Below, piece after piece: positions 35,551 through 45,141 of a stretch of DNA of 64,000 bases (the first letter of the stretch is position 1; every line of letters begins with the position of its first letter). The notes under the pieces were generated by a model. It was not told where the DNA came from. It was given only the letters and a program-made list of their open reading frames with translations, and ran no database searches. The stretch is from a bacterium (GTDB taxonomy: Bacteria; Vulcanimicrobiota; Vulcanimicrobiia; Vulcanimicrobiales; Vulcanimicrobiaceae), in contig JAJZED010000004.1 in the NCBI GenBank assembly GCA_021805775.1, positions 64,001 through 128,000 on the forward strand, given 5' to 3'. The translations under genes and the position numbers were made by a program.

Positions 35551-36975
35551 GTGAAGTCCGCCTTGGTCGTCGGAGCCGGTTTTGCCGGGTTGAGCGCCGC
35601 GCTGCACTTGGCGCGCGCCGGCGTGGCGGTCGAGGTTCTTGAAGCTGCCGACCGACCGGGCGGACGCGCGCAGGCATGGAGTAGCGGTGGGTATCGTTTC
35701 GATCTTGGCCCGACGCTCGTCGTGATGACCGATCTCCTTGAAGAGGTATTGGGCGCCGATCGTTTCGCCGCGCTTGAATTGATGCGCCTGGAGCCGGGTT
35801 ATGAAGTGCGCTGGCCCGACGGCGAGCGTTTTGCGGTGCACTCCGATATCGCGTTGTCGCTCGCGGAGTTCGAGCGGATGGAGCCGGGCGTCACTCCACG
35901 AGCCCTCGATTACTTCGCGCGCGTCCATGGTGCATACCGCGACGCGCGCAAGGAAGTGCTCGAGCGCGATCGGTCGTTGCTCTCCTTTGCGGGCTTGCTC
36001 GCGCGCCCCGGTCGGATGCGGCCGTGGATCGCCGGATCGTTGCGGCGTTTTACCGAGCGGTTTTTTCATCGACAGCGACTCGTTGAGGCGTTGACGTTTC
36101 AATCGCTCTATCTCGGTACATCGCCGCTGCGCGCTCCGGCGATCTATGCGTTGCTCCCCGTCGTCGAAGCGATCGAAGGCGTGTGGTTCGCACCGGGCGG
36201 CATGGCGAGCATCGTCGATGCATTCGTGGAAGCGGCGCAATCATGCGGAGTCAGATTTTCGTACGAGCGGCGCGTCGAGCGCATCGAACGTCGCGCTGAC
36301 GGCAGTTGGAGCGCTTCGACGGCAGAGCGAAGCTATGAAGCCGATGCGGTTGTCATCGCGGCGGATCGCGAACCCTCCCTCGCGCTCTTAGGGGCGCAAC
36401 CTCCTCGCTTTCGCGCGATGCGGTACGGACATAGCGCGCTCTGTATCTATCTCGGCGTCCGTCGGCAGGTCGATCTCCCGTATCATTCGGTCTTGCTGCC
36501 CGACGATCCATGGCGCGCCTACACACAGCTCGACGGCGGCTCTCTGCCCGACGATCCGCTCCTCTACGCGTACAATCCGGTCGCACGCGATGCAAGCGCC
36601 GCCCCCGCCGATGGAAGCGCGCTGCTCGTCCTCGCTCCGGTGCCGAATCTCACCGCCCTTCGCGAAGCGGAGCTCGCGGCGTTTCGCACCCGCATCTTCG
36701 CGCGTCTGGAACGCGAGGTCGGCGAACTGCGAGAGTTTATCGAAGTCGAGCGCGTGCGCGGACCCGCTGAGTGGGCGAGCGAACTCGGCCTCATGCACGG
36801 CGCGGCATTTGGCCCCGACCACGGGCTCGATCAAATGGGGCCGTTTCGTCCACCGATCGTCGATCGTCGCTTTCCGGGGCTGGCTTTTGCCGGTAGCGGG
36901 ACGCGCCCGGGCTCGGGGGTGCCGATGGTGATCCTCTCCGGGCGTCTCGCCGCCGAGCATCTCTTGCAACGATGA
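35551..36975 (+). CDS. Second CrtI-family carotenoid oxidoreductase (CrtP/CrtNb-like candidate)
   Basis: 474 residues from GTG 35551, with GGAG about ten bases upstream. The FAD loop is VVGAGFAG with LEAADRPGGRAQAW following, and the C-terminus carries LAFAGSGTRPGSGVPMVILSG. It is a diverged paralogue of the desaturase at 32757. In staphyloxanthin-type clusters a second CrtN-like enzyme oxidises the end methyl groups; this is the likely but unproved role. ATGA overlap with the acyltransferase. Confidence 0.85.
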   Translation: MKSALVVGAGFAGLSAALHLARAGVAVEVLEAADRPGGRAQAWSSGGYRFDLGPTLVVMTDLLEEVLGADRFAALELMRLEPGYEVRWPDGERFAVHSDIALSLAEFERMEPGVTPRALDYFARVHGAYRDARKEVLERDRSLLSFAGLLARPGRMRPWIAGSLRRFTERFFHRQRLVEALTFQSLYLGTSPLRAPAIYALLPVVEAIEGVWFAPGGMASIVDAFVEAAQSCGVRFSYERRVERIERRADGSWSASTAERSYEADAVVIAADREPSLALLGAQPPRFRAMRYGHSALCIYLGVRRQVDLPYHSVLLPDDPWRAYTQLDGGSLPDDPLLYAYNPVARDASAAPADGSALLVLAPVPNLTALREAELAAFRTRIFARLEREVGELREFIEVERVRGPAEWASELGLMHGAAFGPDHGLDQMGPFRPPIVDRRFPGLAFAGSGTRPGSGVPMVILSGRLAAEHLLQR

Positions 36976-37685
36976 CGTGGCAGCGAGCGCACCGCGTTGC
37001 GGGCTTCGAAACAACGTTCGGATATTATCTGCGTTGGTTCATGCGGCGGAGTTTCGCGCGCGTTCTCGTGCGTAGCGAGCGGCCGTTTCCACGCGCCGGG
37101 TACGTCGCTGCGGCGAATCATCACTCGTGGTGGGACGGCTTTCTCGCGCTGACGATCCATCGCGCTTTTGCCCCCGAACGCCCGTTCAACCTGATGATGG
37201 ATGACGAGCAATTGCGCCGATTTCCATTTTTTCGATTCGGCGGCGCCTTCTCTGTCGATGCGCGTAGCGTGCGCGCCGCGTATCCCGCGATTCGATACGG
37301 CGCCGCCCGCGCGCGCGAGGGCGCGGGGCTCTGGATTTTTCCGGACGGCACGCTCCGTCCGTCGCTCTGCGAGCCCGCGTTTACTTCGGGCTTCGTGCAT
37401 GCCGCGCGCGCCGCGGAGGTTCCGGTGTTGCCGGTTGCCATGCGTTTTGTTTTTCTCGGCGAGCAACGACCTACGGCGATTGCGGCGCTCGGTGCCCCCT
37501 GCGATCCCCACGCGCGCACCGCCCAAAAGACGGTACAGGAGCGCGTCATCGCGCTCCTGACGTCGATCGACGACGATCTGCGCGCGCAACGCATCGACGA
37601 ACGGTATCGCGAGATCGTGCGCGGGAATGCGGGAATCGATGCGATCGTCGCGGCGTGCACCGCGCCGCTTCGCGGCAGGAAATGA
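36972..37685 (+). CDS. 1-acylglycerol-phosphate acyltransferase-like (PlsC fold)
   Basis: 237 residues. The catalytic HX4D motif is HHSWWD (H50, D55), and a FPDGTLRPS block near residue 120 stands in for the usual FPEGTRS. Both neighbours are carotenoid-tailoring genes and the overlaps are four bases each side, so it probably acylates a carotenoid glycoside rather than glycerol phosphate. That is inference from context. Confidence 0.8.
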   Translation: MTWQRAHRVAGFETTFGYYLRWFMRRSFARVLVRSERPFPRAGYVAAANHHSWWDGFLALTIHRAFAPERPFNLMMDDEQLRRFPFFRFGGAFSVDARSVRAAYPAIRYGAARAREGAGLWIFPDGTLRPSLCEPAFTSGFVHAARAAEVPVLPVAMRFVFLGEQRPTAIAALGAPCDPHARTAQKTVQERVIALLTSIDDDLRAQRIDERYREIVRGNAGIDAIVAACTAPLRGRK

Positions 37686-38836
37686 CGGCGGCTCTCTGGT
37701 GCTGGCTTGGGTTCGCTCTCGCCCTCGCTTTCGGGGGAGCGGCGATGACGTTACTCAATCGACGCTTCTTTCTTCGGCTCGCGCCGCAATCGGGTGAGCC
37801 CGGTAGCATCGATCTCTACATTGCGATGCGCGATGAAGCGGAGAACGCACGCGCATGCATCGAGAGCTTTCTCGCTCAGCCGGAGCTGCGGCGCGCGACG
37901 ATCGTCGATGACGCTTCCTCGGATGATACCCGCGCGATCCTCGACCGGATCGCTCGCGAGGATTCGCGCGTGCGGGTCTATTCCGTCCCCGCCGATTCGC
38001 CGATGCGGGGATCGCCGAAGGCACGCGCGCTCGCTGCCGCGGTCGCCGCCGCGCCGATCGAAGCGCCCTTCGCGCTCTTCGCCGATGCCGACGTACGGGC
38101 ACTTCCGGGGGCGCTCGGGGCGACGTTGAAGGCGCGGGGCGCGCTTCGCGTCGGCGCCGTGACGGGCTTTCCGCGCATACGCGTGCGCGATCTCGCGGCG
38201 GCGGGCTGCGCGGTGCTTCCGCGTATGCTCTTACTCACGGTTTTTCCGATGCATGCCGCGCGCGGAAACGATCCGCGATTCGCCGCCGGGAACGGGCAGT
38301 GGTTTCTCGTCGAGCGAGAGGCGTATGCGCGTAGCGGCGGACATGCCGCGATCGATGCGCTCGTTGAAGATATCGCGTTGGCGCGAGCGCTCAAACGGAG
38401 CGGAACGTGCGTCGCTTGTGTCGATGCTCGCGAGATCGTCGTCGTCGAGGGCTACGCAGGGCTGCGTTCGAGCCTCGACGGATTGGGGCGCTCGTTGCTC
38501 GGCGAACTCGGCATTCTCGGGAGCCTCGGCTATGCGCTTTGCTCGCTCGCCGTCGCGACGCTGCCTTTCGCCGCGCTCGGCGCTTGGGTTCGCGCCATTG
38601 CCATCGGCTCGGAGGCGAACGTGGCCGCCGCGTCTTTGCTAACACTCGGTGCGCTCGCGCCGAGTATCGCTTGGCTCGCGGCCGTCGCAGCGGTCGAACG
38701 GCCCTCGGGAATGCCGCAACCGCCGGCTACGCCGTTTGCACTCGCGCTCGGCCTCTGGGCGATGGGGCTGGGGTTGCGTGGCAGCATGGATTGGCGGGGG
38801 CGAAGGATTGGCCGGGCGAACCCCCGGCCGCTGTGA
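37682..38836 (+). CDS. CrtQ-like membrane glycosyltransferase (GT2)
   Basis: 384 residues. N-terminal membrane helix (residues 5-25), a GT-A domain with the metal motif FADADV (D135, D137), a GNGQWFLVEREAYARSGGH block and C-terminal helices. The layout agrees with CrtQ of the staphyloxanthin pathway (FVDADV, then YYATGGH). It probably transfers a sugar to a carotenoid carboxyl or hydroxyl. Starts and ends with four-base overlaps. Confidence 0.85.
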   Translation: MTAALWCWLGFALALAFGGAAMTLLNRRFFLRLAPQSGEPGSIDLYIAMRDEAENARACIESFLAQPELRRATIVDDASSDDTRAILDRIAREDSRVRVYSVPADSPMRGSPKARALAAAVAAAPIEAPFALFADADVRALPGALGATLKARGALRVGAVTGFPRIRVRDLAAAGCAVLPRMLLLTVFPMHAARGNDPRFAAGNGQWFLVEREAYARSGGHAAIDALVEDIALARALKRSGTCVACVDAREIVVVEGYAGLRSSLDGLGRSLLGELGILGSLGYALCSLAVATLPFAALGAWVRAIAIGSEANVAAASLLTLGALAPSIAWLAAVAAVERPSGMPQPPATPFALALGLWAMGLGLRGSMDWRGRRIGRANPRPL

Positions 38837-39519
38837 CTCCTCCCCACCTCCAGATCGCTATCGATGGGCCCGCCGGCTCCGGGAAAACGACGGTCGCCCG
38901 TCGCCTCGCCGAGCGCCTTTCGTTGCTCTACCTCGATACCGGCGCGATGTACCGCGCACTCGCCGTGCTCTCTCTGCGCGAACGGGTCGATGCCGACAAC
39001 GAGCCGGCGCTCTTACGCCTGCTCGAGGTGCGTCCCATCGACGTCCGTCTCGATGCGAGCTCGCCGATGGGTTTTGCGGTTCTCGCCGGAGGCGAGACGC
39101 TCTCCGAAGCGGATCTGCAAGCGAACGCGACCAGCGTGGTCGTCTCGACGATCGCGGCGCATCCAAAAGTTCGCGAACGGATGGTCGCTAAACAACGCCG
39201 GATCGCCGAGCTTGGCCCGGTCATCATGGCCGGACGAGATATCGGAACGGTCGTGCTGCCCGACGCGCAGGTCAAAGTCTTCCTCACGGCAAGTATCGAC
39301 GCGCGCGTTCAACGGCGACGCGAACAATTCGCGCTCTCCGGTACGGCGATCGACGCGCACGCGCTCTATACGGAGCTAGAAGAACGCGACCGGCTCGACG
39401 AATCGCGGGCAAATTCGCCCTTGCAAATTCCCGCCGACGCGCACGTGGTCGATTCGAGCGATCTCGGTATCGACGAGGTCGTCGCGAAAATAGCCGCCTT
39501 CGCACGTGCCGCCGCGTGA
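38833..39519 (+). CDS. cmk: Cytidylate kinase
   Basis: 228 residues from GTG 38833 (GTGA overlap with the glycosyltransferase). P-loop GPAGSGKTT (12-20), LDTGAMYRALA, and MAGRDIGTVVLPDAQVKVFLTAS are the family landmarks. It phosphorylates CMP and dCMP. The cmk-plsC pairing seen here is common in bacteria. Confidence 0.96.
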   Translation: MTPPHLQIAIDGPAGSGKTTVARRLAERLSLLYLDTGAMYRALAVLSLRERVDADNEPALLRLLEVRPIDVRLDASSPMGFAVLAGGETLSEADLQANATSVVVSTIAAHPKVRERMVAKQRRIAELGPVIMAGRDIGTVVLPDAQVKVFLTASIDARVQRRREQFALSGTAIDAHALYTELEERDRLDESRANSPLQIPADAHVVDSSDLGIDEVVAKIAAFARAAA

Positions 39520-40103
39520 CGCGCTTCTATCGGTTCGGTCGGGGCGTCTGTCGGCTCGCACTGCTGCCGTGGAGAGTGCGTGCGATCGGCGTCGAACGCG
39601 TTCCGCTTCATGGGCCGCTCATCGTCGCGGCGAATCACATTTCGTATCTCGACCCTCCGGCGCTAGGGATCTATCTCCCGCGCATGTTGCACTATATGGC
39701 GAAGCGCGAGCTGTTCTCCGTCCCCATCCTCGGCGCGGCGATCGCGGCCGTCGGTGCGTTTCCGGTCGAACGGAGCGGAAATGCCATGAGCGCAATTCGA
39801 CGCTCGGTCGAGGTGTTGCGGGAGGGGAAAGCACTCGCGATATTTCCCGAGGGAACGAGAAATATCACCGGGGATGCGCCGATTCAGATGGGGGTTTCGA
39901 TGCTCGCGTCACTCGGACGTGCCCCAGTCGTGCCGGCCTGTATCGTCGGCACCGATCGTGCGCGGAGTTTCGCCCCGGTCACGGTCGTTTACGGCGAACC
40001 GATCCGCGATGCGTGTGCAAACGGCCTCGCTCGTTCGGAGATCGAGCCGTTCGCGCAACGCGTGATGGCGGCGATTCGCGCGCTTCGCGCGGAGGCCGCA
40101 TGA
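39516..40103 (+). CDS. plsC: 1-acyl-sn-glycerol-3-phosphate acyltransferase
   Basis: 195 residues from GTG 39516 (GTGA overlap with cmk). HX4D is HISYLD (H41, D46) and the phosphate-binding FPEGTRN is near residue 111. It makes phosphatidic acid at the inner membrane, working after PlsX/PlsY. A plsX gene lies at 52447. Ends with an ATGA overlap into the prenyl synthase. Confidence 0.92.
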   Translation: MTRFYRFGRGVCRLALLPWRVRAIGVERVPLHGPLIVAANHISYLDPPALGIYLPRMLHYMAKRELFSVPILGAAIAAVGAFPVERSGNAMSAIRRSVEVLREGKALAIFPEGTRNITGDAPIQMGVSMLASLGRAPVVPACIVGTDRARSFAPVTVVYGEPIRDACANGLARSEIEPFAQRVMAAIRALRAEAA

Positions 40104-41080
40104 ACGCAGCGCAAGTCAACGAAGCGCTCGCGGCATTCGAGTCGCGGCTCGCGGAGCGAGTCGGCGAGCATCGCTCGTGCGCGCTTCTACGCGAAGCAAT
40201 CGAATATCATTTTGGTTTCGGTTCTTTCGGGCCGACGCGTCGAGGCAAGCGGCTTCGCCCGCAACTGCTCTTTCGCTTTGCGTTCCAACGAGACGCGAGC
40301 GTAGAGCGCGCGCTCGACGCAGCAGTCGCCATCGAAATCCTTCACAACTATTCGTTGGTTCACGACGATATCGAAGATCGCGACGAACTTCGGCACGGCC
40401 GCCCGACCCTCTGGGCGCGATACGGCGTCGCGCAGGCGATCAATGCCGGCGATGCGATGTGCGCGATCAGTTTTCTTGCGCTCGCTCGGAGCGAGAAAGA
40501 ACTCGGGGCGTCGCGTACGCTCGCCGCGGTGCAACTGCTCCACGAGGCGCATCGCGAGATGTGCAACGGGCAAGCGCTCGATCTCGCGTTCGAATCGCGC
40601 GCCGCCGTATCGTTCGAGGAATATATCGAAATGATCGTTGGAAAGACCTCGGCACTCTTCGGCGCGGCATCTGCATTGGGGGCGATCTGCGCCGACGCCG
40701 ATGCGGCGACCGTCGAGCGCGCCCGCGGCTTCGGCCGCGAATACGGAATGGCGTTTCAGATTCGCGACGATATCTTCGGCGTCTGGGGCGAGGAGATCGT
40801 GACTGGGAAAAGCAGCGCCGGCGACCTCGCGCGGCGCAAGTGGAGTTTCCCGATCGTGTGGGCGCTCTCGCAGCCCGATAGCGCAGCCCGCAGTACGATC
40901 GCCTCGATGTATGCAAGCGGCCGCAGCCTCGACAGGGATGAGGTAGAAGCGGTCCGGAACGCTCTCGACGAACTCGCTGCCCGGTCGGCATGCGAACGTG
41001 CCATCGCAGACCGCCTCGACATGCTACAACGTTTCGGCGATAACGATCTCTATCGCTTCGCCGCCGATTCCCTGCGCTAG
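40100..41080 (+). CDS. Polyprenyl diphosphate synthase (trans-isoprenyl)
   Basis: 326 residues. The first aspartate-rich motif is DDIED (89-93), and the second is RDDIFGVWG near 222, that is DDxxG rather than the usual DDxxD. GKTSALFGAASALGA near 180 is also conserved. Chain length depends on residues before the first motif (EILHNYSLV); I cannot assign GGPP or longer with confidence. It could feed carotenoids or the lipid carrier used by the adjoining GT-C enzyme. Confidence 0.9.
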   Translation: MNAAQVNEALAAFESRLAERVGEHRSCALLREAIEYHFGFGSFGPTRRGKRLRPQLLFRFAFQRDASVERALDAAVAIEILHNYSLVHDDIEDRDELRHGRPTLWARYGVAQAINAGDAMCAISFLALARSEKELGASRTLAAVQLLHEAHREMCNGQALDLAFESRAAVSFEEYIEMIVGKTSALFGAASALGAICADADAATVERARGFGREYGMAFQIRDDIFGVWGEEIVTGKSSAGDLARRKWSFPIVWALSQPDSAARSTIASMYASGRSLDRDEVEAVRNALDELAARSACERAIADRLDMLQRFGDNDLYRFAADSLR

Positions 41081-41098
41081 GAAAGGATCATCGACCGC

Positions 41099-44000
41099 GT
41101 GACTACCCGTCTTTCACTGCTCCGCGATCGGATCGAGCCCATCGCTCGACCGCTGCTCTACCTCCTCCTCGTGCTTGGGCTCGGGATCCGGCTCCTATTT
41201 ATCCGCGAGCACGGCTTTTTGAACGATATCGAAGCGTTTGCGTCGTGGGCGATCACGCTCGCATCGCACCCGCTCTCGCAGTTTTACGGCACTGCCGGTT
41301 TCGCCGATTATCCGCCCGGCTATTTCTATATCTTGCGCGCCATCGGCGTGCTGTGGGCGCATCTCTTCGCAGCTCGCGATGCAGGTTACGCGATCCTCGA
41401 CGTTCTGGTGAAGATACCGGGTATCGTCGCCGATCTCGCCATCGGCGCGTTGCTCTATGCGTTGGTGACGCGCTTCGCCGGAAAGGCCTTCGGGTTGCTC
41501 GCCGCCGCGCTCTACGTTCTCAACCCGGCAACGATCTTTATCTCCGCGGTCTGGGGGCAGGTCGATGCAGTCGCGGCGTTCTTTGCGTTGTTGGCGATCT
41601 ATTCCATCTTGCGCAGCGGCGACGATGAAAGCGGCACGCTGCGCTGGTCGCTGCTGGCATGGACGGCGTTTTCGTTTTCGTTACTCGTGAAGCCGCAGGC
41701 CGCCGTGCTCGCACCGCTGCTTATCGCGTATGCCTTCGTCGGCACGCGCTGGCGCGCGACGAGCGTTCGCGCCGCCGGCGCGGGAATTCTTGCCGCGTTC
41801 GGTTTGGCGTGGCTGGTCGCGCTCCCGTTTCATCCGGCGCTCGATCCGCTCTCGGTCTTCGCGTGGCTCTACAAACAATATCAGTTCGGCGCGAGCGTCT
41901 ATCCGTATAACTCCGTAAATGCGATGAATTTGTGGACGATCACCGCACCTTTCTGGCAGTCGGATTCCGCAACGATCTTCGGCATACCGCAAGGGTTGTG
42001 GGGAATCGGCCTCGTCGTTGCCGCGACCTCCCTGGCGACGTGGCGCTATCTCCAGGAACGGAGCGAGGGAGCGCTGCTTGAGGGCTCGGCGATCGCCCTA
42101 CTAGCGTTTTACATGCTCGCCACGCGAATGCACGAGCGTTATAGCTTTGACGGCGTACTTTTTTGCATCGCCGCTATCGGCGTTGCGCGGCGATATATTT
42201 GGGGGGCGCTCATCCTTTCGGTCGTGCTCTTCGTAAACTTAAAGTACGCGTACGCCTATCTCACCGTCGTTACCAATCACACGACCGGGGTCGATACGAT
42301 GAATCTCTGGCCGACGGTCACGCATCCGCTCTCGCTCGTTGCCGTTCTGACCTTCTTCGCACTGAGCTACGGGTTTCTCTCGCTCTCGGGGGAGAGCGAG
42401 CCCGGTAAGCGCGACGCCGATCCTACAGTCGAGGCGATTAAAGCCTGGTTCGCTCGGGGCGGGCGTAAGTGGTTCGCGCCCCGTAACGGGTTAGCCGCCC
42501 TTGCTTGGCCGCTCGACTATCTGATTTCGGCCGCGCTGACCGTCGCAAGTTTCGTGCTTTCGTTCGTCAATTATTGGAAGCCCGGGCAGAAAATCTTCGA
42601 CGAAATTTATTTCGCTCGCGCGGCAGAAGAGTATCTTCGCAACGTGCGCATCTACGAAAACACGCACCCGCCGCTAACGAAGTTGCTCATTACCGCCTCC
42701 ACCTGGCTCTTCGGCGGCCTCCCACGCGGCGATAACGCTCACGGATGGCGTTTCGTCGACGTGCTTTTCGGCGCGCTGGTCATACCCATCGTCTACGCCT
42801 TCGCGCGGCGAGTCACGCGTTCGACGCTCTTCGCAACGATCGCCACGACGCTGTTTCTCTTCGACGGCATGCATTACGTGCAATCGCGCATCGCAACGCC
42901 CGAAGGGATCGTCATTGTCTTTTCAGTTGCGGCCGTCTATGCGTTCTACCGCTTCTGGATCGCCTCTCAAGTCAACGAACGCCGCCACGTCGATCTGCCG
43001 TGGTTGGCCTATCCGATTACCATTGCGATATCGCTGGGCATAGGTTCGCTATTCGGAGTCTTCTACGGCGTCGTATTCACCAAGCTCAATCCGATGGCGA
43101 ATCCCACCGTGACGACGATCGCCGAGATCCTCATCGCGCTCTACGTCGCAGTCGGGCTCTATCTGATCGCGCGCCTAATCGTGCTCCCGAAGATGTTCGG
43201 CGATGGCCTCACCGAGCGCAGCTTTCCGGATGGATCGTTTGCGCTCATCGGCCCTGACGGAGTTCGCGTCACGACATTTGACGGCGGACGCATCGAGCCG
43301 GGCAGCAAGACGCCGGTGCGAGGCTCGCAGACGACCGTGCGGAATGGAAATCTCGTTGCCCAGATCGAGCCGGGAGTGGAATTCGAATATCGCCGCGACG
43401 GCAGCGTGCAGTACGCGACGCCCGATGGAAGGGTTACCTATCGGGATAATCGCATCGAGAGCGAAGCCGGGGAGCGCGAAGACGGGCGCAGCGCCGGGCT
43501 CTGGCTGATCGCCTTTACCGTCGCCTTGGGATGTTTGATCGCCAGTAAGTGGTACGGCGTCATGGGCTTCGGCGTCAGTTGGTTGGTACTGATCCTCGTC
43601 GCCTCGCAACGTTTTGGGAAGAAGAAGATCGCGCTATGGGGGAACCCGCGCGGCTTCCGCCTCGACGTTGCGCTGCTCTCGATCGTTTTTATTAGCATGA
43701 CCGTCTATATGTTGGCATGGGTGCCCGACATCGCGCGAAATGCAAAATCGGTCAACGAAATACACAATTTCAATGACGTTGTTTACCGCCAGTACACGAT
43801 GTTCGAATATCACGATCATCTCAAAGCGACCCATCCGTACTCTTCAAAGTTCTGGGAATGGCCGCTCGATATGGTTCCGGTCGCCTATTACTACAAGGAT
43901 ATGCGGAGAAATCCGGCCGATCCGAACGGCTGCTGCGTTCGCGAGATCACCTCGATGCCGAACCCGTTTATTCTCTGGTTCGGTTTGCTGGCGATACCCA

Positions 44001-44359
44001 TCGTCGGCGTTCTTGCCTGGCGAGAACGACATAAGGGCTACGCTCTTTTGGTGCTCGACTACCTCCTGCAATGGCTCCCGTGGTCGCTCTCGCCGCGCAT
44101 CGCCTTCGAATATCATTATTACGTCGATATTCCGTTGGTCTGCATTTGCAACGCTATCGTTCTGCAGCGGCTTTGGCAGTGGGGCGATCGGCAGGAGGAG
44201 AGTAAGAAGTTCGTCGCACGAGGGCTCGTGGGCGCCTACGTTCTGCTCGTCATCGCCGGGTTTATGTACTTCTTCCCGATCCTCTCGGCGACGCCGATCA
44301 CCTGGAATGCCTGGCACGAGCGGATGTGGTTCTCGAAATGGATCATCGGGCCGGGGTAG
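41099..44359 (+). CDS. Two-domain GT-C glycosyltransferase ending in a PMT (O-mannosyltransferase) domain
   Basis: 1086 residues from GTG 41099 (AGGAAAGG upstream), with about 20 hydrophobic segments. Residues 1 to about 440 are one GT-C unit, with FLNDIEAFASWA and ADYPPGYFYIL in the first loop. Residues from about 470 are a second unit of the protein O-mannosyltransferase type, with FDEIYFARAAEEYLRN near 500, THPPLTKLL near 523, MHYVQSRIATPEG and SKWYGVMGFG. Between them, and inside the second unit at about 700-800, is a hydrophilic, glycine-rich strand region (FALIGPDGVRVTTFDGG ... VQYATPDGRVTYRD). Such enzymes use polyprenyl-phosphate sugars; a prenyl synthase is the neighbour. Confidence 0.85.
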   Translation: MTTRLSLLRDRIEPIARPLLYLLLVLGLGIRLLFIREHGFLNDIEAFASWAITLASHPLSQFYGTAGFADYPPGYFYILRAIGVLWAHLFAARDAGYAILDVLVKIPGIVADLAIGALLYALVTRFAGKAFGLLAAALYVLNPATIFISAVWGQVDAVAAFFALLAIYSILRSGDDESGTLRWSLLAWTAFSFSLLVKPQAAVLAPLLIAYAFVGTRWRATSVRAAGAGILAAFGLAWLVALPFHPALDPLSVFAWLYKQYQFGASVYPYNSVNAMNLWTITAPFWQSDSATIFGIPQGLWGIGLVVAATSLATWRYLQERSEGALLEGSAIALLAFYMLATRMHERYSFDGVLFCIAAIGVARRYIWGALILSVVLFVNLKYAYAYLTVVTNHTTGVDTMNLWPTVTHPLSLVAVLTFFALSYGFLSLSGESEPGKRDADPTVEAIKAWFARGGRKWFAPRNGLAALAWPLDYLISAALTVASFVLSFVNYWKPGQKIFDEIYFARAAEEYLRNVRIYENTHPPLTKLLITASTWLFGGLPRGDNAHGWRFVDVLFGALVIPIVYAFARRVTRSTLFATIATTLFLFDGMHYVQSRIATPEGIVIVFSVAAVYAFYRFWIASQVNERRHVDLPWLAYPITIAISLGIGSLFGVFYGVVFTKLNPMANPTVTTIAEILIALYVAVGLYLIARLIVLPKMFGDGLTERSFPDGSFALIGPDGVRVTTFDGGRIEPGSKTPVRGSQTTVRNGNLVAQIEPGVEFEYRRDGSVQYATPDGRVTYRDNRIESEAGEREDGRSAGLWLIAFTVALGCLIASKWYGVMGFGVSWLVLILVASQRFGKKKIALWGNPRGFRLDVALLSIVFISMTVYMLAWVPDIARNAKSVNEIHNFNDVVYRQYTMFEYHDHLKATHPYSSKFWEWPLDMVPVAYYYKDMRRNPADPNGCCVREITSMPNPFILWFGLLAIPIVGVLAWRERHKGYALLVLDYLLQWLPWSLSPRIAFEYHYYVDIPLVCICNAIVLQRLWQWGDRQEESKKFVARGLVGAYVLLVIAGFMYFFPILSATPITWNAWHERMWFSKWIIGPG

Positions 44360-44388
44360 CGGGAGGGGCGAGGGCGAAGCCCTAGGGT

Positions 44389-45141
44389 ATGTCGGGGCAT
44401 AGCAAATGGCACAACATCCGCCTGCGTAAAGGCAAAGTCGATGCACAGAGGGGCGCGCTCTTCACGAAGCTCAGTAAGGAGATCATCCTTGCCGTGCGCG
44501 GCGGCTCTCCCGATCCCGAGGCCAATTATCGCCTGAAGATGGCGATGGAGAAGGCGCGTGCAAACAATATGCCGCGCGAAAACATCGCGCGCGCCGTCGC
44601 GCGCGGCAGCGGATCCGGGAACGAACGCGAGATCGAAGAGATTCGCTACGAAGGGCACGGTCCGCATGGGCTCGCCGTCATCGCCGATGCGGCGACCGAT
44701 AACCGCAATCGCACCGCCGGCGAGTTACGTTTTCTCTTTCAGAAACAGAAGGGCATCCTCGGCGAGACGGGGAGCGTCGGCTGGATGTTCGACCGCCTGG
44801 GGATCGTCGAGGTCGATACGACGGGCTCCGATGAGGACGGCTTTCTCGAGCGCGCCTTAATCGACGGCGTGATCGATATCGAATTCGGCGAGCCCGACGC
44901 GACGCTCTACTGCGAGATCGAGGCACTGCGCAACGTTCGCGAAGCGCTTGGAGCCGCCGGTTTTACCGTGCGCGATGCCTACCTCGGGGTGCGGGCAAAG
45001 AACCCGATCGCCCTGGAAGGCGAAGCGCTGGGTCAGGCGCTCGCCTTTTACGACGCTCTGGAAGAGCATCCCGATATCGTCCGCGTCTATATGAACTTCG
45101 ATGTCAGCGAGGCCGCGTTGGAAGAGTTGGCGGTGGGATGA
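44389..45141 (+). CDS. YebC/PmpR family regulator (TACO1-like)
   Basis: 250 residues. Starts with the family signature MSGHSKWHNIRLRKGKVDAQRG and has KARANNMPRENIARA and YEGHGPHGLAVI. Members act as transcription regulators or help ribosomes through proline stretches. In many genomes yebC precedes ruvC; here it precedes rpe. ATGA overlap with rpe. Confidence 0.95.
   Translation: MSGHSKWHNIRLRKGKVDAQRGALFTKLSKEIILAVRGGSPDPEANYRLKMAMEKARANNMPRENIARAVARGSGSGNEREIEEIRYEGHGPHGLAVIADAATDNRNRTAGELRFLFQKQKGILGETGSVGWMFDRLGIVEVDTTGSDEDGFLERALIDGVIDIEFGEPDATLYCEIEALRNVREALGAAGFTVRDAYLGVRAKNPIALEGEALGQALAFYDALEEHPDIVRVYMNFDVSEAALEELAVG

Noticed and set aside
34136-35677. A 513-codon minus-strand ORF across the synthase gene, and similar long ORFs such as 1843-2913 minus
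   Set aside because: They are antisense to genes with clear motifs, are arginine-rich and have no family features. Long shadow frames are expected at this GC content.
44371-44383. Hairpin AGGGC GAA GCCCT just before the yebC start
   Set aside because: Five base pairs with a three-base loop and no T-run; too short to call a terminator or riboswitch.
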